64,000 bases of DNA from Luidia sarsii (Eukaryota; Echinodermata; Asteroidea; Paxillosida; Luidiidae): positions 26,202,137 through 26,266,136 of the forward strand of contig OX465104.1 of assembly GCA_949987565.1 (NCBI GenBank), written 5' to 3'. The notes under the pieces were generated by a model. It was given only the letters and a program-made list of their open reading frames with translations. It was not told where the DNA came from and made no database searches. Positions 36,357 to 47,967 of this stretch are shown in pieces; the stretch's first letter is position 1, and each line of letters starts with the position of its first letter. Position numbers and translations under genes: made by a program.

Positions 36357-39300
36357 ATGTCTACAGAAATCTTTCTGTGTATGATTTGCCTTTTCATAAG
36401 ATTACAACGAGCAAACGCTATAGGTAAGTTGACGCTTAGGAAGGAAGACGCACAAGCATGAGGTTCACTGAATAACTTCAGACCGTTCTTTTTCAGGTTG
36501 GTTTTCTCCTTTTTCGGTTTTTGATTTTTGTTCTTGTTCTTCTCGTTTTAGCACTCAATGCGGATGGGTGGTTTCAGTGGAATGATAGCGAGTACCTTCT
36601 TGGGAAAGACGAAACTGGACACCTCACCTCTTTGGATTGGCTGCATGCCAGGAAGATGTGTCAAGACATGGATGCCGACCTCCTTGTGTTAGAGACAGAC
36701 GAGGAATGGTCTGGCATTGCTCAGTTCCTTCTGCAAAAGGATATACACATGTGTTGGTTGGGGTGTCGTCACGACTACACATCTTCGCGGAACATAACTA
36801 AAGTGTGTGCTACCGACCCGGGTAAGTGTTTGGATTATAATCTTGCTCCTCAAAGTTTAAACACTTGGGATTAAACCCTTGATTGCTCTCTGTATGAAGA
36901 GGTTTTTTTTTTACAGTCCCCACTGTACTCTATCTCCATTCTTCTAATGGAAAGTATTATAGCCTCATTTTTAATCAAAGTAAAGAAAAACTTGGGATTC
37001 CTTTGTGTCCATTATTTAAACGCTTAACAAGAATTGACGAAGTGCATTCTCCTCGACACTAATACGACGCGGTACCCGCCGCTATACATTATTCGAATCC
37101 GCCACACGACCTCGACCAGCTCGGTGGTCAAGTGGTTAAGACGTCCGTACTAGAATTCGGGAGCCGCGGGTTCCAATCCCACCCGAGCTGCCTGTATTTG
37201 TTTTGCAGGCAAAGCACTTCAGCGTAAAGTGTTAATCGGCGCGGTAGGATAACCCCTATTGAATTTCATGGTATAATTGGTTGCGCATTGTAAGCGTTAG
37301 CCATGTCCCAATTCATTTACTACGGCTTCATATTTGTAACGTATGTTGGAGAAACTATCTGCCGAGATATGAATATGCATCGGGTATTGACGTCACTGCA
37401 CACCGATCCGTATCCGTACACCGACCGTACCACTCCGTGTTGTGGAGCAACCCTGTGAAGAGTCGGCGCTCGTCTCAGCCGAGAATAATTTGTGTTGTGT
37501 TGTGGACCAACACAGAAGAGTCGGCACTCTTCTAAGCTGAGAATAATAATTATTATTGGCTACAATGTATATATTGTGCAGCAACCCTATGAAGAGTCGG
37601 CGCTCGTCCAAGTAGTGTACTTTCGTTTTGTACCGTCCACTCTGTACGTTGAACAGTTGACGATGAGTATCCAATCAGAATTCTGGGAAGACAATAGATT
37701 CAGAACCATCCAATCATGTGCGCTGCTACGACGACTCAACGTTAATATTCACGAGTTCTAAATTCAATCTACTTTTGACCGCAAAACTGAATGGGTGTAC
37801 ATGCACGCTTACGTTCAATGTATACAGAAAGGGTTAGGGTTCGGGCTAGCTATTTGAACGGAACGGGGACTTGCAGGTTGTCGCGCATGCGCAGATCTAT
37901 GTTCGAATTACCGTCCCTTTCCAAAACGAAACCGTGCCTTAATTGTGCTTTTGCTCGAAAAATAAAAGTGAAAGAACAAGTAAACAGAGTCGCTATTGTT
38001 TTTGACATAGGCCCTAATACCAGGTCATTTAATCATCATTTTATTATTCCATGACTTTCCACGATCTTTTCAAGATTTTACATGACTTTCAAGGGATTTG
38101 TAAAAGAAAGTGTTACAAAGCCTGTACGTCTTCTTTACACATTTTCCAAACAACGTCAAGCCCACTAAGGTCTGCCGTTTACCCAGGGTCGCCAAACCAG
38201 ATACATACATGAGTATCACTCTATACGGATACGGAGTGGTACTGTCATTGGTACGGATACGGAGTGGTACGGATACAGATCGTTTTGCAGTGACGTCGGT
38301 ACCTGATGCATATTCATACTTGGCAGAGGGTCGCTCCAACATACGTTACCCTTTGGAGTACACATCGGTCTACGGGAGCCATTGTCTATCGTCCACACGT
38401 GATTCCAATACAGTATATTAGACTCATGAGTTATTTCTAAATCAACCTCCCTTTAGCTGCACTCAACAAAGGTTTTCACAAACCGATTTCCCTCCAGTTT
38501 TCAAGAAGCATTCTTTCACGTCTACGACCAAATAGCGCCACTCTAAAATAAAGCCCCATTTCCGTATTGAAGGTATAGATTGACCAGGCTTGTCATCTTC
38601 AGCAGAATATTTTATTGTGCGAAAAAAAAATCGTTAAAAGTAGTGGGACGCACTTTAATGGCGCTCAAACACCTTTTTGGACCTATTAAGTTGTATGCGC
38701 CATAAAAACGGTTCATCGCAATACTCAAATTAATTAACCCTTAACCTAGCGCCAAATTCATGTCAAACAAACTCTACCATATCGGCACGCTGTCGCCATT
38801 GTGTGTGAGCTCTGTGGCAGTTATGAGCCTACGTAGACATTTATTGTTTTACTGATCTATTTTGTCGTCAGGTTGGTCGGATGATGTTACTTTTAGAATG
38901 TGTGTCTTGCTTGAGATGATGGAGTCCGAGTCACTGATACCACCGTATCAAGAAAATACCGGCGAGTGTCATGATTATCCCTACAACTTTGTGTGTGAGC
39001 GCCCTCTTGAGTCCGATGACGAAAATAAAGCAGAGGAGCAAGGTCAGTGTTATGATCGATTGGAGGAAAGGATCCTTCGTCTAAACCTGGCATTTTTTGA
39101 AAGGCAGAACTCACAAATACGGGTCTTTGAAACAAAATAATAGAAATTGTTGTGCACCAGAAGGTTACCATTTGCTATTGTCAAAGACAAAAGAGATGAT
39201 AATTTCGATGATACACTGACAATACTGTACCTCATTCCCAAAACAAATATGAAAATTGTGGTTGATAGCTCAAGTGGTGAGAGCGCTGGTAGGATAACCA

Positions 39301-40169
39301 GGCGGTCTTTGACTTTTTCCCAAGTCGTTTAAAATTATTATTCGAATTTCATTTGATGAGAGAAAACTTAGTTTTCAAATGGAGATGGCGTGCATACAAT
39401 CATTGCTCAAGTTGTTCCGAGAAACTAATTCCCATCATTATTGATATCAAGGATATTTGAAGCATCTAATAATTTTTCATTATGATAATTAAAGGCGACC
39501 TCCTTGTACGTAGTAATGAAACAAATGTTGCAAACTGCTTACTGAGTTGAAAGACTAGAATGAACATCCTTTAAGGTCCGGTTTTGAAAAAAGGTCGTGC
39601 TAGGATCCAAACCTCACGCCCTCTAAATTCTTGTGTTTGTGGTATTGAAACTAGTTTTAAGGGCTTCGGGAATGGATATGCCGTGATTCGCAGTCTAACT
39701 TGTCAACTATATAACTCGCACCTATCCCCGATTTTCCTTTTTGTTTCGGAGGCAATAGCCTACGCATTAAAGGTGGTTTTCGTTTCGTTTTTTTGTGTAC
39801 ACAGAAGAAACCGTGTGTTACATCTACCAAGAGCATATCCATGGTGATAAGACAAGTGACGATTCCTACGGCTGGCTGATAGCTCACGATGACCCTTGTA
39901 CCTGCACCAAGATTCGTCTTGGAGGTGTGAATCTGCACGTCTTACCCTCAAACCAGATCGCATGTAGTCGGGTGCATTCGCTCATCCTAAGTAGCAATGC
40001 TACTAAGATACGACAGACCTTGAAATGTACCGAACATAACATTGACTCACAGACGACGACGGCAAAGACAACAACTAAAATGACAACGTCAATGTCTACA
40101 ACTAAACAGAAGACAACGACAACGTCAACTGACGGACAATGGGAAGGTGACGGGGGAATTGTCATGTAA
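36357..40169 (+). CDS. Secreted C-type-lectin-like protein with novel C-terminal domain
   Basis: Four phase 1 exons: 36357-36423, 36552-36821, 38872-39042, 39805-40169; 873 nt, 290 residues. Exon 1 is a signal peptide (MSTEIFLCMICLFIRLQ). Residues about 29-155 form a divergent C-type lectin fold: HARKMCQDMDADLLVLET helix and strand, CWLGCRHD (the WIGL-like core), and a closing ECHDYPYNFVCE. The Ca2+/sugar motifs EPN/QPD and the late WND are not visible, so classical sugar binding is doubtful. Exon 3 ends in an acidic linker. Exon 4 (171-290) encodes a Cys-containing segment (CYIYQEH, CTCTKIRLGG, ACSRVH, LKC) that I do not recognise, then a Thr/Lys-rich mucin-like tail. No membrane segment is seen, though an alternative exon beyond 40145 is possible. 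Likely extracellular or immune. Confidence 0.82.
37047..37215 (+). mobile_element. tRNA-derived SINE, family B (copy 2)
   Basis: GTGGTCAAGTGGTTAAGACG (box A) and GCGGGTTCCAATCCCACCCG (box B), with the same CATTCTCCTCGAC leader as the copy at 2089. Inside lectin intron 2. Confidence 0.8.
37339..38347. mobile_element. 1-kb region bounded by ~80-bp inverted repeats
   Basis: AACGTATGTTGGAG...GATATGAATATGCATC at the left (37339-37420) reappears inverted at 38264-38347 (GATGCATATTCATACTTGGC...CTCCAACATACGTT). Both copies carry a GACGTCACTGCA site and TACGGATACGGAGTGGTAC units, multiplied at the right. Between them are three diverged copies of a ~55-bp GAAGAGTCGGCGCTC unit (37440-37615). No transposase. 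Probably a non-autonomous DNA transposon or two inverted insertions in the lectin intron. Confidence 0.55.
39517..39635. mobile_element. Fold-back element, degenerate, both arms
   Basis: TGTTGCAAACTGCTTACTGA end, then AAAGGTCGTGCTAGGATCCA and CCTCACGCCCTCTAAATTCT. Lectin intron 3. Confidence 0.65.
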
Positions 40170-40558
40170 ATGAAATCTGCAAAGTCAAATGGATACCTAT
40201 GAATCGTACTTGAGGGCAGCAGACATAAAGATCATTATGGGTGCACATCACTAAATCGACCTCCATGGAACAAAGCAGGGCTTACAAAAGCCTTCATTTT
40301 CGAGACGAACAAATCCGTATCAAAACGTGTCTAAGTTCTTTGTACTTAATTTTTCAAATGCTTTTGAATTTTTATGTTCTTAGCAGATTGGATTTTCTGC
40401 TAATCACTCCCAGAAAAAAAATGTGTAGTCTTTCATGCCGAATTTCTGCAAGGACTAATGTCCCTCCACTTTTTACAAAACTGCATTAGGGACACGGCGA
40501 AAAACTCCCTCTCAGACGAAACTCGGACGTACGAGAAATAAGTCGTACGAACGGCATA

Positions 40559-40755
40559 GTGTTCGTACAACATAGATGCACGTATGGCATGTGCGTACGA
40601 CACAGATGTACGTACGGGCACAGATGTACGTACGGCACAGATGTACGTACGGCACAGATGTACGTACGGCACAGATGTACGTACGACATAGATGTACGTA
40701 TGACATTGATGTACGAAGGGCACAGATGTACGTACGACATCGATGTACGAATGAC
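40559..40755. repeat. 17-bp minisatellite (LINE tail)
   Basis: About 11 units of CACAGATGTACGTACGG, degenerate at both ends. Because 17 is not a multiple of three, the array reads open in several frames on both strands; those frames are artefacts. It sits at the 3' end (minus sense) of the LINE fragment that follows. Confidence 0.95.
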
Positions 40756-40778
40756 TTGAATCTGTAGAGGGCCTCTTC

Positions 40779-41000
40779 TTCTTTTGTGTGAGGCAGCTAG
40801 GCGATGTCGCTCAGCCGCTGCAGCCAGCTCTCTGCGTCGGGACTCAGGTCATTCAGGTCAAGGTCATTGGGTGGGGGGAAGGTGGGGCACTCGTGGATGA
40901 TGTGGTGGGCGGTCTGTTCCAGGCTCCGCATGGGCAGGCTGCTGATGGGCGCAGGCCCCAGCGGTGAATGATGGCGTTATGTCGAGGGCCTGAAGAAGGC
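40779..41000 (-). mobile_element. Non-LTR retrotransposon (LINE) ORF2 C-terminal fragment
   Basis: Minus-strand translation gives HRWGLRPSAACPCG, then after a one-base frame change SLEQTAHHIIHECPTF and DAESWLQRLSDIA stop (40797-40799). The CPCG...H...C pattern is the zinc-knuckle end of jockey/CR1-type reverse transcriptase ORFs. The rest of the element is missing (5' truncated) and the frame is broken, so it is inactive. Confidence 0.8.
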
Positions 41001-41004
41001 CTAT

Positions 41005-41120
41005 CTGAATGTAGAATGTCGACGTTTCTAGCCTGGAAGGATCTTTCTCGAAGGCAGGGTGATTTATTGACTAAATTGACCATTTACATAGAGTGCCTGA
41101 TGACGTATCGATCCTTTCAA
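41005..41120. mobile_element. Fold-back element, degenerate
   Basis: GACGTTTCTAGCCTGGAAGG, CTTTCTCGAAGGCAG and GTGCCTGATGACGTATCGAT are diverged arms of the family, immediately beside the LINE fragment. Confidence 0.5.
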
Positions 41121-43409
41121 AAAGGCTGACAATAATTGTCCTCTACGGATACTCGCCAGAGGTCACTCTAGGCTTGGTTAATCTTTACAAATCAAAGTCT
41201 TATTATTTCTTGTTTACGCTGTAAGGAAATGCAACTTGAATGGCGGACGGTGAAAGGAATGCTTTATTTTTAAAGTTATTTTAATGTTTCATCACTCCCA
41301 ATGATGGCAGTTTCTTTCAACGTGTTCACCCCCCCCCCCCCCAAAGAAAATGGCTTGGCCGTCGTTTGGAGAGATCAAACGGCGCACATATTTTAGAGTA
41401 GCAAATACAAAACACTCAGCCTTTGGGCACGAAATGTTCATAAACGATAGTAGTATTGAAATTGTAATTCGATTATTATTATTTTTAAATTATTATACTT
41501 TAGTGAGCTACCTTTGAATCAAGATTCGTGCAAATGAAAAAAAATATATAAATAGGGTTACTTTAAAATTAGGAAATGTTCGATCTAGCTTATGCTACGT
41601 ATACATTTTAGTAATGGATATCATATAAAATGTCTCGCAAATTCACACGTAAAATAGAAAGAATCAATAATGATAACCGAGTCGTTTGATTTTGAATCCG
41701 ATCCAGTTGGCGACGTTTGACTTTTGGATATATACATGTGGCATTGTTTGCCAAAATGTAAATACACCAATGATTTTTAGTTGATCTTAGAGTAAGAGGG
41801 CCTTGCCTGGCGTTTCAATCCTAGTTTGACCTTTCAATCCTAGCTGAGGTCAAATGACACTGTTACAAACGCACCTTAGCATTTTTACTACCTGCAGGAA
41901 AGTACAAAGGTGTTTTGTTAACTACCGGTAGTTGAAAAAGAAGAGAACATAAGATCCCCTTTTTCGAGATTTGTGAAAATGAAAAATATATAAATTTGAA
42001 ATTTACTGCTTTGTTTGCGAACATTTAGAAAGCCTGACGTTTCAATGCTTACTGGGTCTCTTTTAAGTTGGAAAATATTTTTCACGAAATGTACATAATT
42101 AATGCAAAATTTTATTTAGATATTAAAATTCATCTTAATTAGCATTTTTTATTTATTGCTTCGATACACCTGTTTGCCAAAAATGTAAATCATTGATTTT
42201 AGTTAATCTTAAACATTCAGACATTTCGATCCTAGCAAGACCTTTCTCAAAAGCAGTGTTCAAGATGTTTATTATACTTTGAAATATATTTCAAAGGGAA
42301 GATGGTCCAATGGGAAGAAGGGATTAGGGTTGTGCACCAGAGTGAAGCTAGCAGGGGAATAGCAGGGTCGTTCTCAAGTGCCTAAACTTACCAATGGGAA
42401 GAATGATTTATGGTTGTGCAGCAGGAGTGAAGCTAGCAGGAGGAATGGAACATGAGTGTGGATGCAGAGGGGGCGTCGGGCAGTATTTTGAAGGAATCAA
42501 AGCTGACCTGAAATTGCCTGTTAATTCTGCAACTCAAATAAGACACATTGAAGAAATGTCTGCCTCGGTAATAAAACCTTTATTTGCATCCAGACGATGA
42601 CATCATTCAATTTGCATGGTAATATTTCTGAAATTCCTCTTTTGTAAGATACAAGCAGATTCACTCTTACAGAAGAGGAACTGTCAGTTACAAAAGCAAA
42701 GGCAGACCCTGTTGCACATTGCAAGAAAGATGATCTAGCTGAGTGGCTAATCATTAATTTTCCGATGTTGGAAATGGATTTGAGTAGAAACAATCTATTG
42801 ACGTTTACCCGGTGAATCAACACTCAATTCATCAATCAATCGCAGGTTAGAATCCCTGAAAAAGAGTGTGTCACATCCACTGATCATTGGAAATGTTTTG
42901 AACAACCCTAGAAAGAAAACTAATTTTTCTGTATACATTTTGTTAGTTCATATTTTTCACTTCAAGTTCATTTCACTTGTACAACACCAATCTTGAAGCA
43001 CTTTGAAGAATATCGATTTGACTGAAATGACTGTTTCCAGTGGTTCTAACCTCTTTTTTTTTTCAGCACAAATGCACAAGTGTCCTAAGATGGATGAATT
43101 CTAGGTGTTATAAAACTAAATAAGGTTAATAATGTTTGATAGTTTTAACACTGAATTATTAGTTGAATAATATATTTATTATACATATTATTATACAAAT
43201 ATTTTAGTATAATATATTAGCTGTAAAAACAATATAAGCTTTAGCAAAAAAAACAGCGACAGTTTTAATACATAGAAATGAATTCAGGAAAATACATACT
43301 AATGCAATATGTCTGGAACAGGTTTAAGCTACAAATGCAAATTTACTGGTCAACCTCTCTTGGTTCATGTGGCAATTTCATCCCCTTTTTTGCAGAAATG
43401 TTTATCTCA

Positions 43410-43530
43410 AAGACTAGTTGACTATTTGGGGAGGCCGCCATCTAAGGGCTAGATAGCTCAGATGGAAGAGCATTGGTATGTTTCCAGAGGTCTCGGGTTC
43501 AAGTCCCAGTCCAGTCAAAGTTTTCTTTGC
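43410..43530 (+). mobile_element. tRNA-derived SINE, family A
   Basis: GACTAGTTGACTATTTGGGG, GGCTAGATAGCTCAGATGG (box A), GGTCTCGGGTTCAAGTCC (box B) and AAAGTTTTCTTTGC end. Confidence 0.8.
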
Positions 43531-44608
43531 TATTTTTCAAAATTGTTCTCTCATTATCAGGAAAAGGAACTCCTGAGCAAGCTTGGGACACCTGCAGTAT
43601 TCTCTGTAACTCCTGAATTCAAGAACTGCTGTAGTCACAGTCATTTTCAACAAGACTGAATCCAGATTTTGAAACGGACTGCTGAGAATCGCTCTTTGAA
43701 ATTGACTCCCACAACCACAGGACACTTGCATATTACCACCTCCTGAGATTTCACTTGCCATCATAAAAGTTAACACAGGCAAAATAAGGAATATAGAACA
43801 TTATTCTGACACTACAGAGATGGAGAAGGACAGTTATTGTTCGACATTAACTCTATCACAGTTTTTCTAAACTAAAAGATGACCTTTAACCCACAATCTT
43901 TCAAGTAAAAAAAGAAAAACCTCTCCACTAAACTTGAACTCTGACACAGAAAGGCAACTTGGGTGCATGGTTTGCATGTGACAAGCTCTTGACCAATCAA
44001 GAGACAGCATTATGGAAGTACATGTACAATACTGACAATCTTTGATCAGCACTTCGGGGGAACAAATCCCTGTGGTCATATATACTTAGGAGACTCAATT
44101 CTTGCTAGAAGTTCATAGTCAGATTTATACTTTATTTGTTGGCTTAATTGAAGAAAAAAAAACTGCATCCACTTTGTTTGATTCCCGAACTGTTGTCAGG
44201 TTTACAACAATTGGTTGTTTGCATCTGAATGAAAACAAGACGTGATCCCTGGAGATATACAGCAGTTAATGGTTAAATGATTTTTTTCAATGCTTTGATA
44301 TCCATAATGTTTGAGAGGGATGAGACGTAAATATATCCTGTGAAGCTGCATTAACTGAACCCCATTGTAACAATGACACATATTTCCTCAACAGGAGACA
44401 CTGAAAGCATTATCAATTTGCTGACCAAAGCTGTCTTGTGATGTAACAAATTACAAATAAGATTTGTATGTATTTTTGTTTGATGGAAACTATTCAGGAA
44501 TTGTTTTGTTGATTCATTTTTGTGTGTTAACGTTTGGGTGCTATCCATTGGAATCCTCTTAGCGTCTCAATTCATAGGCAACATAGTGGGTGTATTCCTG
44601 TTTCATTT

Positions 44609-44832
44609 GTAGTAGTCCTTTATTTGTCCTGGTTTCTCGACCGAGTGCTTTTCTTTTGTGTTCTGTGCCCTTTTGTGCGAGCCAAGTCCACATGCACCAT
44701 TTTAGTTAGGTTATTGCATAACACCAGGGGCTGGCCTTAATAAAAGGTGGCTGCACAAAAGAACAAAAAAGTGCACAGAACACAAAAGAAAAGCACTCGG
44801 TCGAGAAACCAGGACAAATAAAGGACTACTAC
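44609..44832. repeat. Perfect 60-bp inverted repeat
   Basis: 44609-44668 and 44773-44832 are exact reverse complements over 60 nt, separated by 104 bp; the arms begin GTAGTAGTCCTTTATTTGTC. A further short inverted CCTTTTGTGC/GCACAAAAG pair lies inside. No coding capacity. Confidence 0.9.
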
Positions 44833-45590
44833 ACATTTCAATCCACGTAACTTTCAAATGAATGATGGACTTTGCCATAGAGAATATAGCTGCATCGGAA
44901 TGAACTGGTATAACTAGACCTGTGGCTTAGCAAGCATATTCATAGCATCAGTCTGGACTCTGTGCTGTGATTCATGTGGCCACATGGCACCGTGGAATTT
45001 GGTGCCACTCTACTACAGCTGTGAGTAGACTGGAGGAGGGGGCATGTCATAGCATGTAATGAGGCCGTGGTCAACTTCAGTGAGCAGACTGTGGCTGTGG
45101 CCATGGCTATAGCTATAACTGTGGCTGCCACTATGTGGCTAGCTTGTCTGTATGAAGTCAGGGCTATGTATAGAAGAGCCCATGACAACAGCAGCGGATG
45201 TAATACAAGACATTGCTAACAGCGTTTCAGTGGCAATTTAACCAAGAATTGATTTGGCTGTTTCTGTTCTGTAAAAATGTGTACACTTCATCAGCCAGTG
45301 TTAGTCTAACATTACTTGACTTTGTCCGGGCAAACCTCAGCAGAATAAGAGTCCAACCCATGCTTGGTCTCCTCTGCTTTCACCCATGACTTGTACACTA
45401 GGGACTACAGGACAGGAAGTGTGTAGAAAAGGGGCAAGAGTGGGGGCAGTAGGAAGGAGTTCACGAGGGGAAACTAAGAGCGTAATAACGTCTTGAGCAG
45501 GAACTAATGAGACACTAAGGAGTGTTATGCATCCCTACAGAAAGCTGACTACACATATTGCATCTGAATTGGAACATCTTGGGAGCTGGG

Positions 45591-47767
45591 TTACAAGCCG
45601 TCTCTAAACGAACCATTCAGCCGCGCTAACCTTGCAAAGTGCGCTTCCCTCAGAACCCTGTTTATATCCCTATAGGCGGAGCTCTCGTCCTCTTGTGTCC
45701 TACTGTCAGACAGCGATGTCTCCGGCTGATCTTGAGGGATGAGATGAAGGTTACTCAGAGCTGTGCAGGTAGATGTGTCTAATGATACCGGAGGCCAGTG
45801 GTTGTGTTGTGTGGGCAGAGTTGGGTGGCTAGGGTCATCTGTCTGGTGGTGTATTAAGGGGGAAGTTGCTGGCTGGTGTGATGATCGTTGGCACTGGGCT
45901 GAGCTGGACTCTCCATGGTAACATGTGCCATTCTGAAATTAACAAATGATAAAAAGATAACTATAAAAATCCTAACCCTTAAGAAATTAAGTGTTACAAA
46001 CTGCTGACTTAAATGATCAAAATGAAAATTTTAAACATTATTTTATAGAGCCTGACGTTTCTATCCTAGCAGGGTCTTTCTTGCTTGGATTGAACGTCAG
46101 TCCCTCAAAACTTGTTCCAAATAAACAAACAATTTGAGTCAATTCTAATAGCCATGCTTTACTGGTGAATCATACAGCAATGTTGGAGCCACATACTGTA
46201 AGTCTGAAGCTGTGATGGAGATTTCAATGCCTAAGATAAAGACCCAGGGCAAGGGAGTCATTCATGATGTACTTGGTTACTTTGGAGTTTTAAAGTCTAT
46301 TTTAAAAGTGAGATTTTAACCTGAACAAATTTGAATCAGAGTTGAATAAGAATCTTTCAGAGTTCTTTTGTTATATATCAGACACAGTCGAGCAAAATGA
46401 TTGTATCGCTGAATACAATGAAACTGCTTAATTTGTTGGTAAAGTCAAAGAGGTTTTTGGTTACTCGATTAATAGAAGAAATTATGAAATGTAGAATGCA
46501 TTGTTGCTCACCTGTAAATATTTACTTGAACCATCCATCTCGTCAGTTCCATTTAAATGATTATTAATGTGACTGGCACTGTCAACAAACATAATTGGGA
46601 AATATTCATCAGAAGAAAAAAAAGGGGGAAAAAAAAGGTATAACTTCAATGTTGAATATTGAAAATACTCTGAAAAATTTATTGGGTAGGACTCTCAAAT
46701 CTATCGAATAAGCTTTCAGGCAAGAGAGCCGGCAACATGTGTAAGGGACCGGCAGAATAGCATTTGCGGAAGAATGCTGTTGCCGGGTGAATATAACCTG
46801 CCTTATTTTAAACCCTCATTTAAAATATTCTCCTTCTGAAAACCCCCCCGTAAATTGGATGAAAAATGGGACCAAATACAGGATCCCTTGTACCATCTAA
46901 GTAAAGAGTTGTAACAAACCTGTTAAAGTTCACATCTATTCTTTTGGGTGAGGGTAAAAGGTCAATGTCCTCCAGCTCACGACTTCTTTTCCTGCTGGGA
47001 GAAGTTGAAAACAAACATTCAGTAATACATGCAATTTGCAAACTGCTTACTAATACTAACTACTAACTGAAATGACCACGAAGAGAACTAACACTAACAG
47101 GATCTACTACGATCCACTTTTATAAAAGTCCTGCACTGTAGGGATTGAAACGTCAATTCTGCTGAATTTTTAAACTTTAATCAACTGATTTTTTTTATGG
47201 CAAGCTCATTAAAACAGAATAGTTCAGGGCATGTTAGCTGAATGGTGGATCCAGGCATTCCAGGGACATTAAAACTAGTTTTTTGTTTTTTTAAATTTAA
47301 GTTTTATGACTTTATTGGCCTGTTTACATCCGCAAATACGACAAAACCAAAGGGCAATATCGTCCACACTCATCTGTAGTGGTAGGATCTGTCCAAATAT
47401 TGAGATTCAAAGTCTATTTTACACGCTTTATCCGACTTTTTCTTGTGTCAGTAAAATCACTGTAATGCCTAATGTAATGCCTAATGGCCTATATAATAGT
47501 TTTAATACAGTAATACTCAATTACTGTACATTACATGTAGACTAACGAGTACGACTACGAGTACGTGTGTGCTGTACCAAATCTTACTGTGTTTTGACAA
47601 CAACAACCATTCCTAAAAGGTTTTGAAAGATCCTTGCAAAACAAAATTGAGATTCGCATTTCTAAAAGTTCAAGTAATCAAAGCTATCCATTCTGATCTT
47701 GTGTGGATGATTTGGAATCAATTTGAGCGTAGTTTGGAGATATTTACCTCGATAATGTTTGGGTCAT
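45591..47767 (-). CDS. VCF1: VCP nuclear cofactor, FAM104 family
   Basis: Four exons: 47748-47767, 46920-46994, 46512-46578, 45591-45932; 504 nt, 167 residues (human FAM104A is of similar size). The first coding exon is only 20 nt (MTQTLS plus two bases) and fits phase 2 exactly. Residues 8-25 are a basic bipartite nuclear signal (RKRSRELED...SPKR). The middle is His/Ser/Pro-rich and probably disordered. The C-terminal helix YRDINRVLREAHFARL is the family's signature, which binds the N-domain of the AAA ATPase VCP/p97 and helps import it into the nucleus. The start lies 200 bp from the divergent GRWD1 start. Identification rests on the two conserved ends; the middle is unalignable by eye. Confidence 0.85.
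45985..46110. mobile_element. Fold-back element, degenerate, both arms
   Basis: GTTACAAACTGCTGACTTAA end, AGAGCCTGACGTTTCTATCC arm and GGATTGAACGTCAGTCCCTC arm. VCF1 intron 3, next to the last exon. Confidence 0.65.
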
Positions 47768-47967
47768 TTTCGCTCGATCATCAGCTGCTCCCAACTTTAG
47801 TAGAATACCGCCCTCAACGACCACAATGCGCTTTAAAAAACAGTTGACCTTTGACACGCAGATGTCAACATTAAAATAGTCTGGGCTTTGGACTCCCTTG
47901 CATTGCAAGAAGGATCAGCACCAAACAGGGTACCCGACTAAATAATATTTCGCAAGTTAAAACAAGC
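47768..47967. promoter_or_regulatory. Bidirectional promoter of VCF1 and GRWD1
   Basis: Exactly 200 bp separate two outward-facing start codons (VCF1 minus at 47767, GRWD1 plus at 47968). No TATA box is obvious. The position implies shared regulation of a VCP cofactor and a ribosome assembly factor; this is inference. Confidence 0.7.

Larger units (their letters stand above)
41121..45590. other. Intergenic / possible VCF1 3' region
   Basis: No gene is supported. Contents: fold-back arms (41805-41850, 42205-42260), an ~83-bp direct duplication around 42310 and 42393 (TTGTGCAGCAGGAGTGAAGC type), a SINE, a 60-bp inverted repeat (44609-44832), and a GTGGCTGTGGCCATGGC-type low-complexity patch near 45060-45135. 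AATAAA in VCF1 sense occurs near 42571. Confidence 0.5.

Noticed and set aside
40433..40767. Five overlapping ORFs rich in Tyr, Arg, Thr and Cys
   Set aside because: They read the 17-bp minisatellite in different frames; periodicity, not coding, explains them.
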